From assembly GCA_037447655.1 (NCBI GenBank), contig JBBHKE010002329.1, positions 144,594-197,652 of the forward strand: a stretch of DNA of 53,059 nt. Reading direction: 5' to 3'. Both the position numbers and the translations under genes were made by a program. Below, in pieces: positions 10,749 through 21,247 of the stretch. The stretch comes from Zygnema cylindricum (taxonomy: Eukaryota > Streptophyta > Zygnematophyceae > Zygnematales > Zygnemataceae). A model generated the notes under the pieces. That model did no database searches, was not told where the DNA came from, and worked only from the letters and a program-made list of their open reading frames with translations. Positions within the stretch are counted from its first letter, which is position 1, and the number at the start of each line of letters is the position of its first letter.

Positions 10749-11910
10749 ATGTCGACTTCGAAGAGAGTAAGAAAGTTTAGTTTTTCGGGTTCTCAACTTG
10801 AGGAGACCCAGAATACAAAGAGAAAATTTGAAGAAATGTTTGATACACTTATGAGATATGTAGATTCTCGTTTTCAAACTCAACCGAGTGAGAGCAAAGA
10901 AAACACTTCCTTTCCGGCTACCGATCCATTTATTGGAGGAGCTAATGAGAGTGAGAGAAATTAGAGGATTAGGAAGGGAAAGTCGAAGATAGAAGAAGAA
11001 GAGTCTGAGTTTGACGAAGGATTGGAAAAAGAAGAAAATTATAATATGTCGGGGAAATCCGTGGCCTTTAATGGCACCAATTATGTCGTTTGGAAGAAGT
11101 TTATTTCAAGCCAACTTATTCTCCTAAAACTTTGGAGAATTGTCAATGGAGAAGAGAAAATACCACTCGAGAGTAAGGCACGTGCTCAATAGATGTCGAA
11201 GGATATTGCGGCAACGACTGGTTTGATGAAAAATTACACTTATTCCGTGCTTGATCATTTCCTTGCTCACAACACGGCCCATGAGTGTTGGCAAGCACTT
11301 GAGGAGCAATATGAGAAAGGCATTGAGAACAAGGGTCAATATGTTTACACGGACTTTATGAATTTTAAAATCAAACCAAATGAATTGATGGATGATGCCG
11401 TGAAACGCTTCAATATTATAATCGAGCAATTACTCAACAATGGCCAAGTTATCTTGGATGCGAACAAGTTGAGCGTGTTTCTTAACGCTTTACCGGATAA
11501 GCTTTCGCATTAAAGCTATTTTACGAGCGAAGGCGGATAACACTTTTGGATTCACCGTCAATTTTATCAAAATGTCGGAGGGAACTACATCGGCTTCTTC
11601 AAGTGGAGGAGGAGGAGGAGTTCTCAACTCTACTACTCCCGAAACCCCGGATCTTAACTATGCAGGTGGTAGAGGAGGTGGTAGAGGAGGTGGCCCGAGA
11701 GGTGGTGGTGGCGGCCGAGGCAACAAGAGGGATCAAGGTCGTCCACCGAAGGTCCCTTCAGATCTTTCCAATGTGACATGCTACCGGTGTAACCGGCTTG
11801 GACATTTGTCTTCATCTTGTCCGGATAAGGACAAGCAATGTCATTTTTGCGGTAAGTGGGGGCATACGATCCCTCAATGTTATGCAAAGAGTGGAGATTC
11901 TGGAAGTTGA
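10749..11910 (+). pseudogene. Copia gag, copy A (broken)
   Basis: The gag polyprotein would assemble the virus-like particle. The start MSTSKRVRKF at 10749 is followed by stops near 10963 and 11191. The central UBN2-type gag region (residues with 'HECWQALEEQYEKG' and 'DFMNFKIKPNELMDD') lies at 11193-11510 and ends at a stop. The C-terminal part at 11572-11910 is a Gly/Arg-rich stretch followed by two CCHC zinc knuckles, C-Y-R-C-X4-H-X4-C and C-H-F-C-X4-H-X4-C, which bind element RNA. At least three stops or frameshifts separate these blocks. A near copy is at 14894-16089. Confidence 0.85.
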
Positions 11911-12077
11911 AGAGGAGGTAGACGAGGTGATAGAGGCGCGCGAGGTGGCGGCCGAGGAGGAGGCCGTGGTGGAGGTCGTGGTTACGGTAATGCAAATTAC
12001 TTTGACATGGTAATGAAACCGGTGACGAGTTTCCGGCTCTTAATCTTACCCTTGATTCGGTAAGTAGTGGAGGAAAT

Positions 12078-14189
12078 TTGGAGAAAGAGTGGATTACTGA
12101 TACGGGGGCATCTCACCATGTTTGCACGGATGCCACCTTGTTTGATGACATGAGGGAACTTACGGTTCCAAAGTTTATTACAGTTGCAAGCGGCCATATC
12201 ATTTCGGTTGGTATGGTTTGCACGGTTCGGCTTGATCTTCTTTCATGGGATAATGATGGGAAAGAGAGATCGACGGAGTATCGTCTACAAAATACTCTTT
12301 ATATTCTGGACGGTTTGGTTTGTTTGTTAAGCGTTCCACAAATACAAAAGAGTGGTGGAAGCTTACTTGCGAGAGGTGATCAATCTATTGAGATTTGGAA
12401 TGAGAATAAGAATGTAATTGGAGAAGGAGTCTTAACGGATGCGAATCATAGTCGGCTCTTATGGAGGAAGCCGAAATCTTAAGTTCCCACTGAGGGAATT
12501 TCATATCAAATTTCGGAGTTGAAAGGTGATCTTACCTTGTGGCATCATCGGATGTGTCAACCATCCGAGATAAGTTTGAAGAAGATGATTCGTCATTCTT
12601 CGATGAGGGGTTTGGACCTTGCATCCGGTGAGAAGGTGAACGAATGCGGAGGATGTAGCAAAGGACGTCAAATTCGGAAATCTCATCTGAATAAAGACAT
12701 CAAGCATCGAGCTCAAAGTCCTTTAGAGGTTGTCCACATTGATCTTTGTGGACATATTAAACCCGAGACAATTGGAGGTAATAAGTATACTTTGGTAATT
12801 TTTGATGACTTCTCTCGGAAGTCATGGGTGTTTTTATTGAAAAAGAAATCGGATGCATAATGGCCGAGAGGCAAATTGCTAAGAAGCTCAAGTCCATTCG
12901 TTCGGACAATGGAGGGGAGTTTGTTGTTTTTGAGGGGTATTGTAAAGAGTGGGGGATAAGGCATCAATTCACGGCGCTTTATTCTCCGGAGTCAAATGGA
13001 GTGGCCAAAAGGAAGAATCGTACCTTACAAGAAATGGTCCGTGCGATGGTTCATAGCTCCGGACGAGAGATGTTTTTGTGGGGAGATGCGATTCTTACGG
13101 CGAATTATATTTGTAACCGAAGACTCCCTTCGGTTTCCGGAAGTAAAACACCGGAGGAGTTATGGAGTGGGAGAAAGCCCACAGTTCATCATTTGAGAAT
13201 TTGGGGATGTCATGCTATGGTTTATGTGGAATCAATCAAGAGGAAGGGGAAATTTGCTCTAAGGTGTTGGCCGGGAATTTTTGTTGATTATAGTGCGAAG
13301 GGGAATTTGTACCGAGTGTATGATCCGGCTCGTCACACCTTGGAGGAATCTCGGAATGTGGATTTTCATGAGGATCTCAAATCCGCCATGAATTGCGTGG
13401 GGAAATTTAATGAGAATTTAGATTTTTATGAGGAGAGTGAAATTAAGAATTTTCCGTTCATAGGGGATTCGGAATCCTATGAGGAACCGAATGTAAAAAC
13501 TCAGAAAAATAAATTGGGAAAATCGGTTGAAGTTGAATTTGAAAGGAAGAGTAACGGATCTTTGGATTCCCGAGTGCCTTCGTACATTCAAAAATCTCAA
13601 AGCTCTAAATCGAGTTCTAAATCGAGTGAGAAGGAAATTGAAATCGAATCCGAGGAAGAGAAAGAGGAGAAGGAGGAAGAGCAAGTTCTAAGAAGGAGCT
13701 CTCGGAGTACAAAAGGGAAGAAACCGGAGAAACTCACGATCGAAAAGGGGAAAATGCATCGAATTCTCATTATTTTCTTTCCGATGCTAAAGAGACGGAG
13801 TTTTTTTTGTAGCAATCACTTACGGAAAATATGACCGGCGACCCTCAATCTTATGTCGAGGCAAGGAGGTCGACCGATTGGGAGAGTAAGTGGAAACCGG
13901 CGTAGGAGAAAGAATTTAAATCGGTGGTTGATAATTAAACTTTTGCGGAAGTAAAATTACCAAAGGGGAAAAATGCGATTGATGCAAAGTGGTTATTTAA
14001 GACCAAAACTGGAGCTTCGGGTGAGATAATTAAGTACAAGGCGAGACTTGTTTGTAAGGGGTTCCAACAACGCGAGGGAATCGATTTTAAGGAGACTTAT
14101 GCTCCCGTGGTGAAGTGCGACTCACTACGGATTATTATCGCACTTGCAGCGATGGGTAAAAAGCACGTTTATCAAATGGACGTGGAAAA
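12078..14189 (+). pseudogene. Copia pol (protease-integrase-RT start), copy A (broken)
   Basis: Aspartic protease motif D-T-G-A-S is in 12078-12482. The integrase N-terminal zinc region and first Asp (H-I-D-L-C-G) are at 12519-12860. A 25-bp deletion relative to copy B near 12857 shifts the frame, and the core continues at 12824-13834 with R-S-D-N-G-G-E-F (second Asp) and S-P-E-S-N-G-V-A-K-R-K, where Lys stands at the usual catalytic Glu. An acidic Ser/Glu-rich linker follows. RT begins about 13832 with in-frame stops and ends at 14189 after Q-M-D-V-E, cut by the LTR of copy B. Confidence 0.85.
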
Positions 14190-14851
14190 TGTTGGGATAT
14201 TGTCGTTTCGCGGTATTTCCCGAAGTGTCATACCAACTTGTATTTGTTTGACGCGAACTGTCGCGTCATCATACAAAAGTACGACGTCGTTTCGCGGGGG
14301 TACTTTTGTTGTCCGCGAACGAAACATACTATTTCGTTTCGCGTCACTTGTTTTTTCGTGCGCAGGTGTTTCAATTTGCGTGTAGGTGTGTTCGTGAAGC
14401 TACACATGTTTAAGTCAACGTTTGGAGTTTGTCGTTTCGAAGGAAGAAGCGTGTGCGCCTTCCTTTATGGAACTTTCATTGAAGAGTGCACAGTCAGCTA
14501 GGGACAGACTTCGTCGCTACGCTAAGTTCTGCTTGTCTTATCTTGTTGTCTCTTAGTGCATAGTAGCGAGTATATATAGGCAGCACTGTACGTGTGCAGA
14601 GTATCGAATTAATTAATTCTATCTTACATGATTGAATCATAGAGGATTTGATATTGAAGTAAGAGATTATTTAAAGAGGATAGAGAAGAGAGAGAAGAGA
14701 GAAGAGAGATGATGTAAAGAGGCTTCGGCCAAGAATATTTATAAATCTTTTTGGCTGAATATTCCTCTTGTCTTTTATGAGCTTCCGCTGTGTAAATGAT
14801 TTATGTTTTGTGAATTATTTTAAGTGAAACTCTTTTGCTCATGATCCTACA
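14190..14851 (+). repeat. 5' LTR of copia copy B
   Basis: Starts TGTTGGGATATTGTCG and ends CCTACA, two bases before a good PBS. It contains 'gcgagtatatataggcagca' (TATA region, about 14563-14583) and a purine-rich 'agagagaagagagaagagag' tract. Sister to 10036-10684. Confidence 0.85.
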
Positions 14852-14853
14852 AT

Positions 14854-14867
14854 TGGTATCGGAGCTC
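14854..14867 (+). promoter_or_regulatory. Primer-binding site of copia copy B
   Basis: TGGTATCGGAGCTC matches the usual plant copia PBS, complementary to the 3' end of initiator tRNA-Met (TGGTATCAGAGC), with one difference. It sits two bases after the LTR. Confidence 0.85.
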
Positions 14868-14893
14868 GTGCTTCGGAGATAGAGAGGGAGCGT

Positions 14894-16089
14894 ATGGGGA
14901 GGAAGAAGAATAGAAATACTCCTTCCCCCATGTCGACTTCGGAGAGAGCAAGAGAGTTCAGTTTTTTGGGTTCTCAATTTGAGGAGACCCGGAATACAGA
15001 GAGAAAATTTGAGGAAATGTTTGACACACTTATGAGATATGTAGATTCTCGTTTTCAAACTCAACCGAGTGAGAGCAAAGAAAACACTTCCTTTCCGGCT
15101 ACCGATCCATTCATTGGAGGAGCTAATGAAAATGAGAGAAAAGAGAGGATTAGGAAAAAGAAAGTCAAAGTTAGAAGAAGAAGAGTCCGAGTTTGATGAA
15201 GGATTGGAAAACGAAGAAAATTATAATATGTCGGGGAAATTCGTGGCCTTTAATGGCACCAATTATGCCGTTTGGAAGAAGTTTATGTCAGGTCAACTTA
15301 TTCTCAAGAAGCTTTAGAGGATTGTCAATGGAGAAGAGAAAATGCTACTCGAGAGTAACGCACGTGCTCAATGGAGGTTGAAGGATATTGTGGTAACGAC
15401 CGGTTTGATAAAAAATTGCACTTCTTCCGCGCTTGATCATTTCCTTGCTCACGACACGGCCCATGAGTGTTGGCAAGCACTTAAGGAGCAATATGAGAAA
15501 GGCGTTGAGAACAAGGGTCAATATGTTTATACGGACTTTATGAATTTTAAAATCAAACCAAATGAATTGATGGATGATGTCGTGAAGCGCTTCAATATTA
15601 TACTCGAGCAATTACTCAACAATGGCCAAGTTATCTTGGATGCGGACAAGTTGAGCGTGTTTCTTAACGCTTTACAGGATAAGCTTTCGCATTAAAGCTA
15701 TTTTACGAGCAAAGGCGGATAACACTTTTAGATTCACCGTCAATTTTATCAAAATGTCGGAGGGAACTCCATCGGCTTTTTCAAGTGGAGGAGGAGGAGT
15801 TCTCAACTCTACTACTCCCTAAACCTCGGATCTTAACTATGCAGGTGGTTGAGGAGGTGGTAGAGGAGGTGGTGCGAGAGGTGGTGGTGGCGGCCAAGGC
15901 AACAAGAGGGATCAAGGTCGTCCACCGAAGGTCCCTTCAGATCTTTCCAATGTGACATGCTACTGGTGTAACCGGCTTGGACATTTGTCTTCATCTTGTC
16001 CGGATAAGGACAAGCAATGTCATTTTTGCGGTAAGTGGGGGCATACGATCCCTCAATGTTATGCAAAGAGTGGAGATTCCGGAAGTTGA
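14894..16089 (+). pseudogene. Copia gag, copy B (broken)
   Basis: Same organisation as the gag of copy A. The start MGRKKNRNTPSPMSTSERAR is at 14894 (the inner ATG at 14933 matches the start used in copy A). A frameshift near 15160-15200 and a stop at 15315-15317 precede the UBN2-type core at 15342-15695. The Gly-rich part follows with further stops (about 15821 and 15848). The first zinc knuckle has C-Y-W-C in place of C-Y-R-C, and the second (C-H-F-C-X4-H-X4-C) is intact. The reading ends near 16089. Confidence 0.85.
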
Positions 16090-16234
16090 AGAGGAGGTAG
16101 ACGAGGTGATAGAGGCGCGCGAGGTGGCGGCCGAGGAGGAGGCCGTGGTGGAGGTCGTGGTTACGCTAATGCAAATTACTTTGACATGGTAATGAAACCG
16201 GTGACAAGTTTCCGGTTCTTAATCTTACCCTTGA

Positions 16235-16946
16235 TTGGTAAGTAGTGGAGGAAATTTGGAGAAAGAGTGGATTACTGATACGGGGGCATCTCACCATGTT
16301 TGCACGGATGCCACCTTGTTTGATGACATGAGGGAACTTACGGTCCCAAAGTTTATTACGGTTGCAAGCGGCCATGTCATTTTGGTTGGTATGGTTAGCA
16401 CGGTTTGGCTTGATCTTCTTTCATGGGATAGTGATGGGAAAGAGAGATCGACGGAGTATCGTCTACAAAATACTCTTTATATTCCGGACGGTTTGGTTAA
16501 TTTGTTAAGCATTCCACAAATACAGAAGAGTGGTGGAAGCTTACTTGCGAGAGGTGATCAATCTATTGAGATTTGGAATGAGAAGGGGAATGTAATTGGA
16601 GAAGGAGTTGTAACGGATGCGAACCATAGTCGGCTCTTATGGAGGAAGCTGAAATCTTAAGTTCCCACTAAGGGAATTTCATATCAAATTTCGGAGTTGA
16701 AAGGTGATCTTACCCTTTGGCATTATCGGATGTGTCAAACATCCGAGATAAGTTTGAAGAAGATGATTCGTTATTCTTCGGTGAGGGGTTTGGACCTTGC
16801 ATCCGGTGAGAAGGTGAACGACTGCGGAGGATGTAGCAAAGGACGTCAAATTCGGAAATTTCATCAGAATAAAGACATCAAGCATCGAGCTCAAAGTCCT
16901 TTGGAGGTTGTCCACATTGATCTTTGTGGATATATTAAACCCGAGA
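16235..16946 (+). pseudogene. Copia protease and integrase N-terminus, copy B
   Basis: 16235-16660 carries the protease with D-T-G-A-S and ends in a TAA at the same place as copy A. 16697-16946 carries the GAG-pre-integrase zinc region (L-W-H-Y-R-M and C-G-G-C) and the H-I-D-L-C-G block with the first catalytic Asp. It breaks off at 16946 in the codons for 'KPE', where the inserted element begins, and continues at 21248. Confidence 0.85.
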
Positions 16947-18119
16947 TAAAACTTTGTGTGCTCTATTGCCCATAGAAATCGCAAATCCAAAAGAAGCTTA
17001 TCTAGATAGTGCCGACTCCAAGTTGATATAAACCCAAATGACTGACCCCTTGACAATCAAAGACCCTTTATAGTTTCACCCTTGTGAAATTTGACTTTTT
17101 GTGTGCTTTGTTTCACCACATAATGCAAAGTTAGAATATGAGTTTTGGACACATTCACCCACTTTTACTTTCCCTTATAAATGCAGCCACCCTGACAGGC
17201 AAAAGCTCTCACCGACTACACCCTTGTGTAGCTTGGACTCCCCTGAGTGCGCAACAAAAAGAATCACCGAAAATGGTCAAGTAAATTGATCGTTATGGCT
17301 GGCCAAAGTTTGCCATTTATACAAGGTGCTCTCTAGGAGAGGTAGCTACCTACCCAAAATTTTCTAAGTCTTATTCCCCCTCTAAATATCTATCTACTGA
17401 ATTACAGCACCAATGAAATAACTGTGTCGTACAGAAAAGTACAGGTGCCGGTGTACTTTCTGTACGACCATTGTACAACATGGCCAAAATGTCGACACGT
17501 GTCAAATTAGGATTTGTTCCCGTAATCTCTGGAGTTCTTGTAATCCAATGTTATCACGCCACGTGTTATCTGACGTGGCAAAGAGCGTAAAACGCCAAAA
17601 GTACCTCTTTCGTGATGGCGGCGCCTATCGCAGCCGTCCGATCAAAACCGACTATAATCCTAGCCGCTGAAATTCGACGCGCGGTATTTTTATCGCTATC
17701 AAAACAAATACGCGGTATCCATTCCGTCCCCATATCGTACTCCATACTAAATCAAACTGTATCTATGCACTAAGTATCTATTTTCTGTTAAACGAATTAA
17801 TCTACGTGTAACAATTTATATATTTATCAAACCCTATACCTCCTAATATTAGTCCTAGACTTAACGGTTAGAGCTAACAGCTACGGTAACTTGACGGACG
17901 GCAGGTACCAGGATCAATTCCTGGGTCCGTCAAGTACCTTTTGGTAAATCTACCTAATCCACCCCTTGTCTTCTCTACGGAGCTTAGGCATCCATGGCTC
18001 TAGTTCCCTATCAAGCCTTCAGCGACTACAACAAGTGTGGGGGATTGGAGAAGGGAGTCAGGGACATACTGCCTTTGCTCTTTTTCTATAAAGACCTAGA
18101 AAATACTCAAATATCAACA
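16947..18119 (-). repeat. LTR of gag-only element (3' LTR in element sense)
   Basis: Aligns end to end with 20079-21247, starting TAAAACTTTGTGTGCTC and ending ATATCAACA in plus-strand reading. It contains a tRNA-like hairpin at 17890-17934. Termini TA...CA depart from the usual TG...CA. Confidence 0.85.
17890..17934. repeat. tRNA-like hairpin in LTR
   Basis: Outer stem CTTGACGGAC / GTCCGTCAAG (10 bp, perfect) encloses an inner stem-loop CCAGGATCAATTCCTGG. The inner part resembles a tRNA T-arm, and GGATCAATTCC approaches the Pol III B-box consensus. 'ggttagagct' about 20 bp upstream resembles a tRNA D-arm. The second LTR keeps it at 21019-21063 with one stem mismatch. Confidence 0.5.
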
Positions 18120-18137
18120 CTCCCCTTATTTTCTAGT

Positions 18138-20074
18138 CTACTTCTTTTCAACTCTTACAAACAGATAAACAAACACTCCTCTTTTTTCCTTTTTCTTTTT
18201 CTTTTTCCTTTTATAAAACTTAAGAAAAATACTCTCGTATTTAAAACAATGCATTAAATGAACTGAAATAATAATTGCATGACACATTTCATTTAGCACC
18301 CCACTTATCATAAATCCGATTAAAGATTTTATCCACCTCCTCGTTTTTTCATCCAACCAGAATCTACTTTTCCTTTTGCATTTCCAACAGTCAGCCCCAT
18401 CCCCAACCTGCAACACATACCCGGATGACAACCCTTTTACAGGCACATCCTCACAAGCGACATCACACCAAGTAGTGATGTCAAATCCATCAACCCCCAA
18501 ATATTCCCAAAAAACACTAGTCTCCACTAAGTTCCTCAAAAGATCTACATCTTTCGTACTCATATTTTTATCCATGATAATTACCCCATTTTCTGAACTT
18601 TCCTCACTCTCTCCCATGGAATTCTTTCCACTATCACTTTCTAATTTAATTCCCAATAAATATTTCTTCTCCCCTAAACCTTTAATCAAATATTTCTCTT
18701 CTCCCCTATCCTTTAAAACTTCTTCGAGTTTCATTTCTCCCCTTTCCTCGAAATCCGTTGAAGTCTCCCTTTCCGACCAGTTTTCTGTTTCCCTATTATC
18801 TATAAAATTATCCTCATTAATTTTATCTTTCACGTTTTCACTTATGGATCCTAGATCTGACTTTGTCATTTCTAAGTCATACACTCTACACTCCTTGACA
18901 TCCTCAAGTACCTCCTCTCTCTTTACTTCCCTTATACCTCCAAAAGCACACTGTTGCTTTCGTGGAATTTCTGTGTGCTTTTCTCTCTTCCCCATACTAC
19001 TAATCCGAAGAAGCTCTAAAATATCTTCATCCTCTTTCTCCTCTTCCCCTTCTTCCTCCTCATCCACATTCCAACTTCTAAGTTTTTCCAAACAAGGGCA
19101 TTCCTCCATATAATGACCCGGTTCCCTACATGAGAAGCAAACCCTTTTTTCAAAGCTCCCCTTTCTTTTCTTCTCCCTCTCTTTCCACCAAAGTTCTGAT
19201 AAGATTTACCTTTGTCTTTCTTCCTCTCATCACGCTTCCGCTCGTCACCACCGTTCCTCTCATCACGCTTCCCCGAACCACCACCAGGTGTAAATGCATT
19301 CACCCTGTCACTTCCCCTACGAAGCTCCAAAGTGCTTTCCCTCACAAGAATTATCCCCATGGTAAAGCTCCTAGTCAATGAGGAATCATCAATTGCCTGC
19401 ATACGACAAATGATGTTTTCGTACTCATCTGGGAGTTGCATGAGTAGTGTATTAATCTTTCTCTCCTCAGATTCTACATATCCCTTACTAGCAAGATCAA
19501 CATATAACGCAACAATATCATTGCAAAACTCTATCATGTTACCGCCTTTATAAACATAGGCCTTTATTTCTTGTTTTACTAACTGCTGCCTCTGAATAGT
19601 CTCGCTCTTATAAATCTGAATTAGTGGTTCCCATATCTTTGAAGACTTGGTTAGACTTAAAAGAGTGATAGCTATAGACTTAGACACATATCTAAGTATG
19701 AGATGTTTTGCTATAATTTTTTTGTATTTTCATATTTTTTGGTCATTTTCTTCAGTTTTAATCCCTACAAGTGGTACCATAGCTGAGAGCCTAGCTCCCC
19801 TCACCATAGGTTTCCCTTTTTCCTTCTCCCCTATTTCCCCATCCACAGAAAGGTTTTTCCCTTCACCTTCCGTTGCATCTGAACTCTGTTTGATATTTTG
19901 GGCAGCCACAGATGATTCTCCATTGTAAGGTCCTCCAAAGCCAGGTGGCGGACATCTCACTTGTCCCGAAACAATTCCCCATAAGTGCTTCTCGAAAAGC
20001 AATCCCTCCATAGTAAACTCCCAATAAGTGAAGTCTGTTCCATCAAACATAGGCACCCTAGATGGTGGGCCCAT
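18138..20074 (-). pseudogene. Gag protein of gag-only element (one stop, one frameshift)
   Basis: The reading starts at the ATG at 20074, five bases after the LTR and inside the putative PBS. Residues 1-30 include F-D-G-T-D-F-T-Y-W-E-F, the copia gag N-terminal signature. An in-frame TGA lies near 19730. The UBN2-type core (19687-19200) includes 'WEPLIQIYKSET' and 'LLMQLPDEYENI'. A frameshift near 19110-19170 precedes the zinc knuckle C-F-S-C-X4-H-X4-C. The ~300-residue tail is very acidic, then has several Cys/Trp and a hydrophobic stretch near its end; I do not recognise it as a known domain. No pol follows. Confidence 0.8.
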
Positions 20075-20078
20075 AACC
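20060..20078 (-). promoter_or_regulatory. Putative half-tRNA primer-binding site
   Basis: Read in element sense, the bases right after the LTR are GGTTATGGGCCCACCA. This is complementary to TGGTGGGCCCATAACC, which I recall as the anticodon-arm part of plant initiator tRNA-Met. Drosophila copia is known to prime from a 5' half of initiator tRNA-Met cut near the anticodon loop. The gag ATG lies within this site and pairs with the CAU anticodon. Confidence 0.6.
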
Positions 20079-21247
20079 TAAAACTCTGTGTGCTCCATTG
20101 CTCACAAAAATCGCATATCCAAAAGAAGCTTATTTAGATAGTGCCGAATCCAGGTTGATATAAACCCAAATGACTAACCCATCGACAATTAGAGACCCAT
20201 TATAATTTCACCCCTATGAAATTTGACTTTCTGTGTGCTCAGTTTCACCACAGAAAGCAAGATTAGAATATGAGTTTTGGACACATTCACCCACTTTGAC
20301 TTTCCCTTATAAATGCAGCCACATTGGCAGGCAAAAACTCTGACCGACTACACCCCTGTGTAGACTGGACTCTCGTGAGTCTGCAACAAAAAGAATCACT
20401 GAAAATGGTCGAGTATATTGATCGTTATGGTTGGCCAAAGTTTGCCATTTATACAAGGTGCTCTGTGGGAGAGGCTACCTACCCAAAATTTTCTAAGTCC
20501 TATTCCCCCTCTAAAACTGTATCTACTAAAGTACAGCACCAATCAAATTACTGTGTCATACAGAAAAGTACAGGTGCCGGTGTACTTTCTGTACGACCAT
20601 TGTACAACATGGCCAAAATGTCGACACTTGTCAAATCAGGATTTGTTCCCGTAATATCTGGAGTTCACGTAATCCAATGTTTTCACGCCACGTGTTATCT
20701 GACGTGGCAAAGAGCGTAAAACGCCAAAAGTACCTCTTTCGTGATGGCGGCGCCTATCGCAGCTGTCCGATCAAAACCGACTATAATCCTAGCCGCTGAA
20801 ATTCGACGCGCAGTATTTTTATCGTTATCAAAACAAATGCGCGGTATCCGTTCTGTCCCCATACCGTACTCCATACTAAATCAAACTGTATCTATGCACT
20901 AAGTATCTATTCTGCGTTAAACTAAATAATCTATATGTAACAATTTATATATTTATCAAACCCTATACATCCTAATATTAGTCATAGACTTAACGGTTTA
21001 AGCTAACGCCTACGATAACTTGACGGACGGTAGGTACCAGGATCAATTCCTGGGTCCGTTAAGTACCTTTTGGTAAATCTACCTAATCCACCCGTGTCTT
21101 CTCTAGTGAGCTTAGGCAACCATGGCTCTAGCTCCCTATCAAGCCTTCAGTGACTACAACAAGTGTGGGGGCTTGGAGAAGGGAGTCAGGGACAGACTGC
21201 CTTTGCTCTTTTTCTATAAAGACCTAGAAAATAATCAAATATCAACA
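20079..21247 (-). repeat. LTR of gag-only element (5' LTR in element sense)
   Basis: Sister of 16947-18119. It lies next to the gag start and the putative PBS, so it is the promoter-bearing LTR for minus-strand transcription. Both LTRs share the tRNA-like hairpin and a 'gccacgtgttatctgacgtg' block. Confidence 0.85.

Larger units (their letters stand above)
10036..14189 (+). mobile_element. Copia retrotransposon copy A, 3' truncated
   Basis: Order is 5' LTR (10036-10684), degenerate PBS, gag with zinc knuckles, protease, integrase and the start of RT, which is the Ty1/copia order. RT stops after its Q-M-D-V-E block (motif A region) exactly where the TGTTGGGATATTG end of copy B's LTR begins (14190). 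No 3' LTR for this copy is identifiable. All coding parts carry stops or frameshifts, so it is inactive. Confidence 0.85.
16947..21247 (-). mobile_element. Gag-only LTR retrotransposon (TR-GAG-like), antisense, nested in copy B
   Basis: Two LTRs of about 1.17 kb (16947-18119 and 20079-21247) flank a 1.96-kb interior, and the target duplication CGAGA is at 16942-16946 and 21248-21252. The interior encodes only a gag-type reading on the minus strand. There is no protease, integrase or RT, which fits the published TR-GAG class of non-autonomous plant elements. Both LTRs end ...ATATCAACA. Insertion split the integrase of copy B without loss of host bases. Confidence 0.85.

Noticed and set aside
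17101-17289. Short plus-strand frames in the LTRs of the gag-only element (also 20324-20719)
   Set aside because: Not conserved in frame between the two LTRs, as expected for non-coding LTR sequence.
18376-19113. 245-codon Ser/Phe-rich plus-strand frame
   Set aside because: It is the antisense shadow of the acidic gag tail on the minus strand.
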